The notes under the pieces are model-generated. The model had not been told where the DNA came from, searched no databases, and saw only the letters and a program-made list of their open reading frames with translations. Source: Geobacillus zalihae NBRC 101842 (lineage in GTDB: Bacteria > Bacillota > Bacilli > Bacillales > Anoxybacillaceae). From it: a DNA stretch of 48,557 nucleotides. This document shows, piece after piece, positions 24,018-32,758 of the stretch. Both the position numbers and the translations under genes were made by a program. How positions within the stretch are numbered: position 1 is the first letter of the stretch; every line of letters starts with the position of its first letter. Where the stretch lies: NCBI RefSeq assembly GCF_001544135.1, contig NZ_BCPV01000029.1:1-48557 (forward strand). Direction: 5' to 3'.

Positions 24018-25046
24018 GTGTCAGATAAAAAGCGTTCCCGCGTAACGCTCGAGCAAGTCGCCAAGCACGCCGGCGTGTCGCGGGCGACCGCTTCGCTTGT
24101 CGTCCGCGGGAGTCCGAATATTTCGAAAGAAACGCGGGAAAAAGTGCTCCAAGCGATGAAAGAGCTTGACTACGTCTATGACCGCGTGGCGGCCAATTTG
24201 CGTTCGCAGCGTTCATCGACGGTCGGGCTGATCATTACGGAGCTTGACAACCCGTTTTTTTCCGAACTGCTTGTCGGCGTCCACGAGGCGCTCGATCAGG
24301 AAGGATATACGGTCATTTTAGGCACGACGTTTGACCGGCCAGAAAAACAAGATGCTTTGTTGGCGACGATGCTGGAGCATCGGGTGGGCGGTGTGATCAT
24401 GAGCCCGGTTCCAGGATGTTCAACCGAGATGCTCGAGCGGCTTCGGCAATGGGACATCCCCGTCGTATTGTTCGCCCGCGAAGAGCTTCCGCCCGGGTTG
24501 TTTGATTATATTGGGATTGACAATGTGGCCGGCGGGCGGATGGCGGTCGAGCATTTGCTCGACCGCGGCCATCGGCGCATCGCCTTTATCGGCGGTTCCC
24601 CGCAGTCGTCCGTATGGAAGGCGCGCCGGGCAGGATACGGCGACGCCTTGCGCACAGCAGGCATTGAGGTGGATGACACGCTGCTTGTGCCATCGGCGAC
24701 GACAAGGCAAGGCGGGCGAATGGCGGCCAAACGCGTGCTGCAGCAACCCAACCCGCCGACAGCGCTCTTTTGTTACAACGATGTCGTCGCGTTCGGCGCA
24801 ATGCTTGGCTTAAAAGAGGAAGGGATCGTTCCGGGGCGCGACATTGCGGTCGTCGGTTTTGACAACATTCAAGAATCCGCGCTGTTTCAACCGCCGCTAA
24901 CGACGGTGGCTGCATTCCCAGAAAAGATCGGTGCGTGCGCAGCGCGGCGATTGCACGAACGCATGAAAGGGGATGACGGCGAGCCGAAACGGACGATTTT
25001 GCATCCGGAGCTCGTTATCCGCCAGTCTTCCGGAAAGAGAGAGTAA
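24018..25046 (+). CDS. LacI family transcriptional regulator
   Basis: The regulator has 342 residues from GTG at 24018, with AGGTGA (24004-24009) as ribosome binding site. The N-terminal LacI helix-turn-helix is VTLEQVAKHAGVSRATASLVVRGSPNISKETREKVLQAMKELDYV. The hinge and periplasmic-binding-like effector domain include VGLIITELDNPFFSELLVGVHEAL and GYTVILGTTFDRPEKQDALL. It is followed closely by a shikimate kinase gene. Position between the AroD operon and shikimate kinase suggests control of one or both, but no operator could be assigned with confidence. Confidence 0.92.
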   Translation: MSDKKRSRVTLEQVAKHAGVSRATASLVVRGSPNISKETREKVLQAMKELDYVYDRVAANLRSQRSSTVGLIITELDNPFFSELLVGVHEALDQEGYTVILGTTFDRPEKQDALLATMLEHRVGGVIMSPVPGCSTEMLERLRQWDIPVVLFAREELPPGLFDYIGIDNVAGGRMAVEHLLDRGHRRIAFIGGSPQSSVWKARRAGYGDALRTAGIEVDDTLLVPSATTRQGGRMAAKRVLQQPNPPTALFCYNDVVAFGAMLGLKEEGIVPGRDIAVVGFDNIQESALFQPPLTTVAAFPEKIGACAARRLHERMKGDDGEPKRTILHPELVIRQSSGKRE

Positions 25047-25062
25047 AAAGAGGTGAAGCAAC

Positions 25063-25629
25063 GTGGAGAGGCAAACCGCCATCCCGCTCCGCGAGCGAAA
25101 TATCATTTTGATCGGCTTTATGGGAGCGGGGAAAACAACGATCGGGCAGCTTGTCGCGAAGAAGCTGTACCGCGACTTTATCGATGTCGATGCGGAAATC
25201 GAGCGGCGGCACGGGATGACGATTCCGGAGATGTTCGCGCAAAAAGGGGAAGCGTATTTTCGGCAGGTTGAGCGCGAGCTGATCGTTGATTTGTGCACGA
25301 ATACAAGGTTGAAAATCCTTTCGCTCGGCGGCGGCGCGTATTTGCAGGAAGAGGTGCGGCGCGCCTGTTTGGCCCACGGCATCGTCTTTTTCCTTGACTT
25401 GTCGTGGGAGCATTGGAAGGAAGAGCGGCTGCCGCTCATTGTCGACAGCCGGCCGGTGTTGAAAAACAAAACGTTGGAAGAAGTGGAGCAGCTCTTTTTC
25501 CAGCGCCAATCGGCCTATGCGCTCCACCATTCCCGCGTCATTATCAATGAGCTCGAGGCTGAACAGGCGGCGGACCAAATTGTTCAGTCGATTAAATGGA
25601 CGTGGGATGTGTACGAGCCGAACCGTTGA
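25063..25629 (+). CDS. Shikimate kinase family protein
   Basis: The protein has 188 residues and the P-loop GFMGAGKTT (18-26), DVD (41-43) for Mg and shikimate, the YFRQVER arginine (about 67), LSLGGGAY (87-93), and the lid ERLPLIVDSRPVL. All key shikimate-kinase residues are present, so ATP-dependent phosphorylation of shikimate or a related acid is expected. It starts with GTG at 25063 behind AAGAGGTGA, 16 bases after the LacI-type gene, so the two are probably cotranscribed. This differs from the usual aro biosynthetic context. Directly after its TGA, in the same frame, begins the truncated glycoside hydrolase pseudogene. Confidence 0.87.
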   Translation: MERQTAIPLRERNIILIGFMGAGKTTIGQLVAKKLYRDFIDVDAEIERRHGMTIPEMFAQKGEAYFRQVERELIVDLCTNTRLKILSLGGGAYLQEEVRRACLAHGIVFFLDLSWEHWKEERLPLIVDSRPVLKNKTLEEVEQLFFQRQSAYALHHSRVIINELEAEQAADQIVQSIKWTWDVYEPNR

Positions 25630-27863
25630 GAGGATTTAGCCAAGGTATATAAGGAAGATGGCAAGCTGCAGGACGCCGTTCAAACGGCGGAACAAAGCGG
25701 CGTCCGCTTGGCGGGAACGGTCGGGCGCGACTATCTTCAAGTATATCGCAATGGACGGTGGGAGCCGCTGCTTATTAAAGGCGTCAACCTCGGCATCAGC
25801 AAGCCCGGCGCGTTTCCGGGAGAGGCGAAGATTACGAAGGAAGAATATTTCCGCTGGCTGCAATACATCGGGGCGATGGGCGCAAACGCCATCCGCGTCT
25901 ATACGATCCACCCGCCGGCGTTTTACGAAGCGCTTTACGAGTACAACCAAATAGCGAAGCAGCCGCTTTATTTGTTCCATGGCGTCTGGATCGATGAAGG
26001 GGCGATGCTGCGGACGAAGGATGTGTGGGCGCCCGAAGTGAACGAAGCGTTTCGCACCGACATTCGCCGCACGATTGACCTCGTTCATGGCAAGGCCCGC
26101 ATTCCAAAACGGCCGGGTCATGCCGGCGGGGTGTACCGATACGACCTTTCCCCGTATGTTCTCGGCTGGATTTTCGGCGTCGAGTGGGATCCGGACGTTG
26201 TGGCGGCGACGAACGAAAAACACCCGAAGCAGGGCGACTACCGCGGCAAATACGTGTACACGAAAGGAGCGAGCCCGTTTGAGGCATGGCTGGCCCGCGT
26301 GATCGACGAAGCGGTGGCGTATGAAACGGAGACATACGGCTGGCAGCGGCCGGTCAGTTTTACGAATTGGGTGACGACCGACCTCCTCCGCCATCCGGCC
26401 GAACCGTTTGTGAAAGAAGATTTTGTTTCCGTCAACCCCAATGTCATGTACGCCACTCACGAGCTGCAGGCCGGGTTGTTTGCATCATATCACATTTATC
26501 CGTATTATCCGGATTTTTTCAACCGTGAGGAAAAATACGTCAGCTATGTTGACCAACGCGGCGAGCGCAACAGCTATGCCGCCTACTTGCATGACATGAA
26601 GGCGGCGCACCGGATGCCGATTTTGGTCGCTGAATTTGGCGTTCCTTCTTCGCGCGGCATGGCGCATCGAAATGTGCACGGGAAAAATCAGGGGTTTTTG
26701 TCGGAACAGGAGCAAGGAACGATCGACCGGGAGCTGTTTGAGGACATCGTCCATGAGCGGATGGCGGGAGGGCTGTTGTTTTCCTGGCAGGATGAATGGT
26801 TCAAGCGGACGTGGAACACGATGGAGTACGACAGCCCGAACCGGCGGCCGTTTTGGCTGAACGCGCAGACGAACGAACAACATTTTGGGCTGCTTCGGTT
26901 TGAGCCAGGTCCAAGCGCGGCCGCGATGATCAAGGTCGACGGGCGGAAAGACGATTGGACGTTCAATGGAATCCGTCCGGTTTGGACAGAGGGCAAGCGA
27001 GCGCTGTACGTCACAAGCGATGAAGGGTATTTGTACGTGCGGCTTGACAGCAGGCGCATCACTGACCGGACGATGGTCTACATGGCGTTTGATACGATTC
27101 CACATCAAGGGCAATCGCGCCTGCCAGGCCTTTCTGGCGTCCGGACAGCGGGAATCGACTTTGCCTTGGTCATTCATGGAAAACAGAGCGCCCGTCTGCT
27201 TGTCGACAGCTATTACGACACGTTTTCCTTTCATTACGGAAAAGATCCATGGGCAGCACGCTTTGCCCTCCACCCAGGGATGAAAATCATGCGTCAGTCC
27301 TGCATTTTCACGGAAAAGAGCTGCATATGATGCCGGCGGCGCCGTACGCCAATCGGAAAGATAACGGCGTCTACCACCCGATTCGCCTGACATTGAACAA
27401 AAAATTGGAAGAAACCCGCGGCAAGGCCGTGCCGTTCGACTCATATGAAACCGGGGTGTTGCGGTTTGGCACGGCCAATCCCGACGATGCAGCGTACGAT
27501 TCACTCGCGGATATTAGCGTCAGCCGCGATGGTGATATGTACGAAATCCGCCTGCCATGGGCGCTTTTGAACGTGACCGATCCGAGCCGGCGCGAGGTGA
27601 TGGGCGACATGTGGTCGAAAGGCGGGCTCAAAAGCCGTGTCATGATTGAAGGCATTCGCCTTGGTTTGTACGTCAAGGATGAAGACGATTCGTTTTCTTT
27701 CCCGGCGATGAACGGGAATGTGCTGCCAGCGGAGCGATTTTACGAGTATGCATGGCCGGTGTGGGAAGCGCCGCGCTATCATGAGCGGCTGAAGCGGTCG
27801 TATGAGGTGATGAAAGAGGCGTTTTCACGCGTGGGCATCGCAATACAGCAGGGAGCGGAATAA
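25630..27863 (+). pseudogene. Glycoside hydrolase (clan GH-A TIM barrel), 5'-truncated and frameshifted
   Basis: Similarity to a glycoside hydrolase begins immediately after the shikimate kinase stop, in the same frame (DLAKVYKEDGKLQ..., then GRWEPLLIKGVNLGISKPGAFPG). It continues through barrel strands with MGANAIRVYTIHPPAFYEAL, FGVEWDP (possible acid/base glutamate) and VAEFGVPSS (possible nucleophile). No ATG or ribosome binding site starts this reading; TTG at 25708 is the first possible start. Near 27283-27310 the reading shifts frame and resumes as a beta-rich C-terminal domain to the TAA at 27863. Both the missing 5' end and the frameshift indicate an inactive remnant. The GT39/GT2/GtrA genes nearby suggest a surface polysaccharide role for the ancestor. 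Confidence 0.8.
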
Positions 27864-27939
27864 AAAGAAAAGCGCTTGCCTCCTCTCGACATCACGATCA
27901 TTCATCAAAGCAGGCGCCTGTTCAAACAACAGAAGACAG

Positions 27940-27996
27940 AAGCCAAACCAGCCGTCAAGCAGGAAAGCGCGGGCGGCCGGTTTGGCTTTTTTCGTT
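27940..27996. terminator. Terminator between the hydrolase pseudogene and the coiled-coil gene
   Basis: AAGCCAAACCAGCC (27940-27953) pairs with GGCCGGTTTGGCTT (27975-27988), followed by TTTT and a second T run to 27996 on the plus strand. The minus-strand coiled-coil gene ends at 27999, so the hairpin may serve both directions. Confidence 0.75.
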
Positions 27997-27998
27997 TT

Positions 27999-28409
27999 TT
28001 AAGAGATTTCGTTTTGTCCAGCCCGGGAACGGAGTTTTCGTTCATGTTGGAGGGTTTTGCGGGCGAGGAAGTCGACGGTTTCCTGTGTTTCCGACCATTC
28101 AAGGCGCCAATAGTTCATTTTCGTTTCCAAGCGCTCAAACCGAGCGTCGGTGCGTTTTTCCAGATCCAAGAGTTTTTGGTGCAACCGGTCTTCCGTTTCG
28201 CGAATTTTGGCATACAGCCGATTTTCTGTATCTTGGATCTCCGCGCGCAGTCGGTTTTCCGTGTCTTGAATTTCAGCACGCAGTCGGCTTTCTGTATCTT
28301 GGATTTCGGTGCGCAGCCGATCTTCCATTTCCTTCATTTGTTGTTGGATTTTTCCGGAATGCAAGTCGAGCGCCTTTAAAATTTGTTGCACGATGGTGGC
28401 TCCTTCCAC
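27999..28409 (-). CDS. Hendecad-repeat coiled-coil protein
   Basis: This 136-residue cytoplasmic protein has no recognised family. After a short head (GATIVQQILKALDLHSGKIQQQ) come about six consecutive 11-residue repeats of the type RLRAEIQDTEN, degrading to RLYAKIRETED, RLHQKLLDLEK and RTDARFERLET, encoded by 33-bp DNA repeats. Eleven-residue periodicity favours an extended right-handed or straight coiled coil. A C-terminal helix (NYWRLEWSETQETVDFLARKTLQHERKL) follows. The GTG start at 28409 is preferred because a near-perfect AAAGGAGGTG lies upstream; an ATG at 28478 is an alternative. TATGAT just upstream could be the -10. It lies inside the decayed glycosylation locus in the opposite orientation. 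Confidence 0.75.
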   Translation of the reverse strand: MEGATIVQQILKALDLHSGKIQQQMKEMEDRLRTEIQDTESRLRAEIQDTENRLRAEIQDTENRLYAKIRETEDRLHQKLLDLEKRTDARFERLETKMNYWRLEWSETQETVDFLARKTLQHERKLRSRAGQNEIS

Positions 28410-28562
28410 ACGATTCACCTCCTTTCGCCTTTTATCATAGCACACGTCTGCGGTCAGCGAAATGAAAACCTTGTCCATTCGCTCGATTTTTTCACCAAAC
28501 TTTCACCAACACGGGGTAACGTAACGGCAGGAGACGAAGAACATGACGGAAAGGGAGAGTCG

Positions 28563-28940
28563 ATGAAGAAAATACAATGGAAATGGGATGGATGGATTGC
28601 TGCGATCATGGCTTGGTCAGCTTTTTTGCACTTCTATCAAATTGGAAACAGCGGTTCCAATGTGTATTATACGGCGGCGGCGAAAAGCATGGCCGCAAGT
28701 TGGAAGGCGTTTTTCTTCGCCGCGCTTGATCCGGAGGGATTCATTACCGTCGATAAGCCGCCGGCGGCGCTTTGGCTGCAGGCGTTGAGCGTGAAAGTGT
28801 TCGGAGTGAGCGATTTTAGCGTGCTTCTTCCGGAAGCGTTGGCGGGGGTTGCCTCGACGTGGATGATGTACGTGATCGTCAAGCCGTGGGCGGGGCGGAT
28901 AGCGGCGCGCTGGGCAAGCTTCGTGTTTTCCTGCTATTGA
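28563..28940 (+). pseudogene. GT39-type (YkcB/ArnT-like) glycosyltransferase, 5' fragment
   Basis: From ATG 28563 (GGGAGAG upstream) the reading gives 125 residues matching the N terminus of YkcB-type mannosyltransferase-like membrane proteins: LHFYQIGNSGSNVYYTAAAKSMAASWKAFFFAALDPEGFITVDKPPAALWLQALSVKVFG, split here by position, with the first Asp-rich loop near residues 57-64. It stops at TGA 28938-28940 just after entering the second helix region. Full-length relatives have several hundred more residues. The sequence beyond about 28936 is the end of a different gene, so an internal deletion has fused the two. Confidence 0.8.
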
Positions 28941-29421
28941 CCGGAAAGTGTGCGATCAGTTACGCTATATGAGAGAGCGAAGCCGGTTTGTTCGGGGGCT
29001 GGTAAGTTGGGTCGGCTTCCGGCAGACGGCGGTTGAATACGAGCGGGAGCCGCGTTTCGCCGGCGAGACGAAATACCCGCTCAAAAAGATGATTCGGTTT
29101 TCGCTTGATGGCATCACCTCGTTTTCATACAAGCCGTTGAAGCTAGCGAGTTGGCTTGGGTTCTTGATGTCGGCGGCCAGTGTGGTGGGGATGTTCGTTG
29201 TCCTTTATCTTAAATGGTTTGCTCATTCAACGGTCGCCGGCTGGGCGTCGTTGTCGATGGTCATGCTGCTTGGCAACGGGGTGACACTGCTCATGCTCGG
29301 CGCGATTGGCGAATATATCGGCCGGATTTACGATGAAGTGAAAGAGCGTCCGCTCTATATTGTCAACGAAACGTGGGGAGTCGGAACGAAACATGAACGA
29401 AAGCCTTCATATATTCCGTAA
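28936..29421 (+). pseudogene. GT2-type (YkcC/CsbB-like) glycosyltransferase, 3' fragment
   Basis: Beginning with the codons for IDRKVCDQLRYMRERSRF at 28936, this frame encodes the last third of a dolichol-phosphate-mannose-synthase-like GT2 enzyme: SWVGFRQTAVEYEREPRFAGETKYPLKKM, then two C-terminal membrane helices and GEYIGRIYDEVKERPLYIV. The GT-A catalytic domain with its DxD motif is missing. No start codon with a ribosome binding site precedes it. The first ATG (28970) is deep in the domain, and TTG/GTG starts are only formal possibilities. It is therefore a remnant joined to the GT39 fragment by deletion. Confidence 0.82.
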
Positions 29422-29797
29422 AGAAAAACAAGCCGTATGGCGGTTTGGCCTCGTTGGGGTGAGCAATACCGCGGTGGACTTCGCCGTCTTTTTTTTGTTG
29501 ACTGCTGCAGGCGCTAAGGCGGCGGTTGCCCAAGCCGTTGCCTACGGCGCCGGGATGGCGAACAGCTACATTTGGAATCGGCGTTGGACGTTTCAAGTGA
29601 GACGAAAGGCCAATATGAAGGAAGTTTTGCGCTTTCTTGCCGTCAACGGGCTGTCGTTCGGCGCATCGCTTGCCGTTTTGCTGGCCGCGGAACGGCTCGC
29701 GCCGCTCTGGCTGGCGAAACTGGCGGCGACGATCGCCGGGATGGCGGTGAACTTTATCGGCAGCCGTTATTGGGTTTTTGTGGAGACGGGAAAATAA
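29393..29797 (+). CDS. GtrA family membrane protein
   Basis: The product has 134 residues and four membrane helices, with the GtrA pattern FGLVGVSNTAVDFAVFFLLT, YGAGMANSYIWNRRWTF, a basic loop, and NFIGSRYWVF at the end. GtrA proteins are thought to flip undecaprenyl-phosphate-linked sugars for surface glycosylation, normally with GT2 and GT39 partners. Here both partners are broken, so GtrA may be orphaned. The ATG at 29393 lies inside the end of the GT2 fragment (stop 29421). Its ribosome binding site is weak, suggesting it was once coupled to GT2 translation. Confidence 0.88.
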   Translation: MNESLHIFRKEKQAVWRFGLVGVSNTAVDFAVFFLLTAAGAKAAVAQAVAYGAGMANSYIWNRRWTFQVRRKANMKEVLRFLAVNGLSFGASLAVLLAAERLAPLWLAKLAATIAGMAVNFIGSRYWVFVETGK

Positions 29798-29798
29798 G

Positions 29799-29838
29799 AA
29801 AACGATCCGGAAGCCATGCGTTGGGTCCGGATCGTTTT
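29799..29838. terminator. Bidirectional terminator between gtrA and proA
   Basis: AAAACGATCCGGA (29799-29811) and TCCGGATCGTTTT (29826-29838) form a 13-bp perfect stem with A and T flanks, so it can end gtrA on the plus strand and proBA on the minus strand. Confidence 0.85.
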
Positions 29839-29888
29839 ATGCTTTAGAAACTTAGTGAAAAAGGAAGCCGTCTTCGTTGCAGCCATCG

Positions 29889-31133
29889 TTATGACTCCCG
29901 AATTTGCCCCGTCCCGTACACGAGCGATTTTGTCGTCGTGATGGCGACAAGCCCCATCGGACCGCGGGCGTGCAGCTTTTGCGTGCTGATGCCGATTTCC
30001 GCTCCGTAGCCGAACTGCTCCCCGTCCGTGAAGCGGGTGGAGGCGTTATGGTACAAGACCGCCGCATCAACCGCCTGGAAAAAGCGGCGGACGTTTGCTT
30101 CGTTTTCGGTGATGATCGCTTCCGAGTGCTTCGTTCCGTAGCGGCGGATATGGGCAATCGCCTCGTCGACATCGGCGACGAGCTTAACCGCTAAAATCGG
30201 CGCCAAATATTCCGCATGCCAGTCGTCTTCCGTCGCCGGTTTGATGAACGGGTGCGATGACGCGAGGCGGTCGTCGCCGCGCAGCTCGACACCGCGGGCG
30301 TGCAGCGCCTCAAGCAAGTCGTCGGCATATGGCCAACGCTCATGGATGAGCACCGTTTCGATGGCGTTGCAGACGGACGGACGCTGCAATTTGGCGTTCA
30401 GGACGATGTTGATCGCCATTTGCCGCTCGGCTGATTCGTCGATGAACATATGACAGTTGCCGACGCCGGTTTCAAGCACGGGCACGGTGGCGTTTTCGAC
30501 GACCGAGCGGATGAGCCCGGCGCCGCCGCGCGGGATGAGCACATCCAAATAGTCATTGAGGCGGAACATCTGTTGTGCCGTTTCCCGGCGCGTGTCTTCG
30601 AGCAGTTCAATGGCCGCATCGGGCACGGCGGTGGTGCGGAGCGCCCCTTTCATGACGGAAACAAGCGCTTTGTTCGAATGAAGCGCTGACGAGCTGCCGC
30701 GAAGCAGGACGGCGTTTCCGGTTTTCAGGCAAAGGCTGGCGGCATCGACCGTGACGTTCGGCCGCGCTTCATACACCATGCCGATGACGCCAAGCGGCAC
30801 GCGCACCGTTTGGATGCGAAGCCCGTTCGGCCGCGTCCATTCCTCGACGATTTCTCCGACCGGGTCGGGAAGGGAAGCGACTTGGCGGACGCCGCCGATG
30901 ATTTGGTCCAGGCGTTCATTGGTGAGTTGGAGCCGGTCAAGCAAAGCCGGTGACAGCCCTTGCTCGCGGCCTTGGGCCATATCTTTTTCGTTTTCTTGCA
31001 AAATGAAGGCGCGTTCGCGGTCAAGCGCTTGGGCGATTTGTTCCAATGCGGCGTTTTTTTCCTCTGTTGACAGCATAGCCAGCGTCTGCGACGCGGCTTT
31101 CAGACGCTCGGCTTTTTCAAGCAGTTCGGTCAT
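29889..31133 (-). CDS. proA: Glutamate-5-semialdehyde dehydrogenase (gamma-glutamyl phosphate reductase)
   Basis: The enzyme has 414 residues and makes glutamate-5-semialdehyde from gamma-glutamyl phosphate with NADPH, the second step of proline synthesis. ALDH-fold marks include [38 protein letters not shown] (split by fold), VIPRGG-type loop [10 protein letters not shown], and the catalytic cysteine in [13 protein letters not shown]. Its ATG (31133) overlaps the proB stop as ATGA, a sign of coupling. The ribosome binding site GGAGAG lies within proB. Regulation comes from the T-box upstream of proB. Confidence 0.97.
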   Translation of the reverse strand: MTELLEKAERLKAASQTLAMLSTEEKNAALEQIAQALDRERAFILQENEKDMAQGREQGLSPALLDRLQLTNERLDQIIGGVRQVASLPDPVGEIVEEWTRPNGLRIQTVRVPLGVIGMVYEARPNVTVDAASLCLKTGNAVLLRGSSSALHSNKALVSVMKGALRTTAVPDAAIELLEDTRRETAQQMFRLNDYLDVLIPRGGAGLIRSVVENATVPVLETGVGNCHMFIDESAERQMAINIVLNAKLQRPSVCNAIETVLIHERWPYADDLLEALHARGVELRGDDRLASSHPFIKPATEDDWHAEYLAPILAVKLVADVDEAIAHIRRYGTKHSEAIITENEANVRRFFQAVDAAVLYHNASTRFTDGEQFGYGAEIGISTQKLHARGPMGLVAITTTKSLVYGTGQIRES

Positions 31134-32254
31134 TTGAATACACTCTCCTTTCGCAACGTGACCCAATTGTCGCGGTGAATGACTTCCGGGCGGTGCAAGT
31201 ACGAGTATTGCCGCGCTTCCTCGCTCGGAAGTCCTTTTACTTTTTCTAAATCGGCGGCGGCATAATACACTTGGCCGCGGCCGATCGTGATCCCTTTCTC
31301 ATTGACAACATCGACGACATCCATCGCATGAAAGTCGCCGGAAACGGCCGTGACGCCGGCGGGAAGCAAGCTTTTGCCGCGCGCAAGGAGCGCTTCCTCC
31401 GCGCCGCTGTCGACGGTGATCGTGCCGGCGACAGGCGCGTGATACGCGATCCATTGCTTGTGCATTTGCATTTGCTTCGGAAATGGGGCGCCGATGTACG
31501 TCCCATCACCTTTTCCGGCTAAAATATCGGCGAGTGCTTCTTTGCCTCGCCCGGTGCCGATAAAGACGCTGACGCCGAAGGACAACGCTTTTTGAGCGGC
31601 GAGAAGCTTTGAGCGCATGCCGCCGGTGCCGACTGCCGAGCCGCTGCCGCCGGCCGCTTCGATCATTTCGTCGGTAATGTGCGGCAAAAAGGCGTATTTT
31701 TTCGCCTGTGGATTCGTTTTCGGGTTGGCGTCATACAGCCCGTTAATATCGGTGAGCAAAACGAGCGCATCGGCGTGCAAAAAGCCGGCGACAAGCGCCG
31801 ACAGCATATCGTTGTCGCCAAACGTCAATTCTTCAACGGAAACGGAGTCGTTTTCATTGATGATCGGGATCGCCCCGTGTTCGAGCAGCGTCGTCATCGT
31901 GGCGAACAAGTTGCGAAACCGTTCGCGGCTGTAAAAGTCGCTGCGCGTCAACAACAATTGGGCGGCCGTGAAGCCAAAGCGGGCGAACGCCGAGCTGTAC
32001 GCCTGCATAAGCAAGCTTTGCCCGACGGCAGCCGCGGCCTGTTTGCCGGCGATCGTCGTCGGCCGCGCCGGGTAGCCGAGCGGCCCGAACCCGGCGGCGA
32101 CAGCGCCGGACGTGATGAGAATGACGTCATGGCCGAGCTGTTTCAGATAGGCGATGGCTTCAACATGGCCGTGCAGCTTGTCGCGGCAAAGGCCACCTTT
32201 CGGATCGGTGAGCGAGCTGCTGCCGATTTTGACCACCACGCGCTGCCGTTTCAT
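31130..32254 (-). CDS. proB: Glutamate 5-kinase
   Basis: The product has 374 residues. The amino-acid kinase domain (about 1-260) has [58 protein letters not shown] and [20 protein letters not shown] domain occupies the last 90 residues ([25 protein letters not shown] onward). It phosphorylates glutamate to start proline synthesis and is usually feedback-inhibited by proline. The ATG at 32254 follows GGAGGGAGGAACGCG. A T-box with a proline specifier controls it together with proA. Confidence 0.97.
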   Translation of the reverse strand: MKRQRVVVKIGSSSLTDPKGGLCRDKLHGHVEAIAYLKQLGHDVILITSGAVAAGFGPLGYPARPTTIAGKQAAAAVGQSLLMQAYSSAFARFGFTAAQLLLTRSDFYSRERFRNLFATMTTLLEHGAIPIINENDSVSVEELTFGDNDMLSALVAGFLHADALVLLTDINGLYDANPKTNPQAKKYAFLPHITDEMIEAAGGSGSAVGTGGMRSKLLAAQKALSFGVSVFIGTGRGKEALADILAGKGDGTYIGAPFPKQMQMHKQWIAYHAPVAGTITVDSGAEEALLARGKSLLPAGVTAVSGDFHAMDVVDVVNEKGITIGRGQVYYAAADLEKVKGLPSEEARQYSYLHRPEVIHRDNWVTLRKESVFK

Positions 32255-32324
32255 CGCGTTCCTCCCTCCTTTGCGTGTTGAATGGCATGAGTTGGATTGC
32301 CTAGCCGTCCTGCGAAGCGGCCGG

Positions 32325-32584
32325 CCAATAAAAAACGCTTTTCCTCCTTTCGCAAAAGGACGGAAAAGCGTTCCGCGGTACCACCTTTTTTGGCGCCTAA
32401 AGCGCCCCCTCGAGCCTGTAACGCAGGCGTGCGGCTTATGTTTGCATAAGCGGCCGTCTAGGGCAGGTTCAACCGGCTTCCCGCGAGGAACCTTCCAGCC
32501 TATGGGTTCCACTCTCTGGCGCGTTCCCTCGGTTTACTAGTCCCGTGCCGTTCCTGTTGTTTTCTTGTCAAGGAGTGCAATTTG
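32325..32584 (-). promoter_or_regulatory. T-box leader (proline, CCU specifier) of proBA
   Basis: Read on the minus strand, the leader contains a stem I with the AGAGAGTGG internal-loop motif and GAA-CCT-G in the specifier position (CCT complementary to plus 32465-32467), coding proline. The T-box AAGGTGGTACCGCGG maps to 32387-32373. The terminator arms GGAAAAGCGTT and AACGCTTTTCC (plus 32362-32372 and 32334-32344) are followed by a T run. Uncharged tRNA-Pro would stabilise the antiterminator and allow proBA transcription. Confidence 0.93.
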
Positions 32585-32590
32585 TAAGAA

Positions 32591-32619
32591 ATTATGACGC
32601 CAAATGCTCCGGTTGTCAA
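32591..32619 (-). promoter_or_regulatory. Promoter of the T-box/proBA transcript
   Basis: On the minus strand TTGACA (32619-32614), a 17-base spacer and CATAAT (32596-32591). Transcription would begin near 32584, just before stem I of the T-box. Confidence 0.7.
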
Positions 32620-32663
32620 GAGGAAAGGCTGATTTTTCTGACTTGTTTTTTCGAAGCGGATTT

Positions 32664-32677
32664 TGAAAACGCATTCA
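32664..32677. promoter_or_regulatory. cre site upstream of the ilvD promoter
   Basis: TGAAAACGCATTCA matches TGWAANCGNTNWCA at 13 of 14 positions. It lies 12 bases upstream of the ilvD -35 box, a position used for CcpA activation, as in the B. subtilis ilv-leu promoter. Activation of ilvD by CcpA is inferred. Confidence 0.6.
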
Positions 32678-32689
32678 TAATAAAGGTAA

Positions 32690-32719
32690 TTGTCTTTCTA
32701 TTAGAAAAAGTGGTACAAT
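32690..32719 (+). promoter_or_regulatory. ilvD promoter
   Basis: TTGTCT (32690-32695), an 18-base spacer and TACAAT (32714-32719). The weak -35 is consistent with dependence on an activator bound at the cre-like site just upstream. Confidence 0.65.
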
Positions 32720-32758
32720 ACTAGCAATCAATCAAACCGCATGATGGAGGGACCGATG

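Noticed and set aside
27868-27885. cre-like AAAAGCGCTTGCC after the hydrolase pseudogene
   Set aside because: The match to the cre consensus is poor and there is no promoter next to it.
27999-28409. CRISPR-like array suggested by regular 33-bp repeats
   Set aside because: The repeats are contiguous, without spacers, and encode an 11-residue coiled-coil repeat in one open frame.
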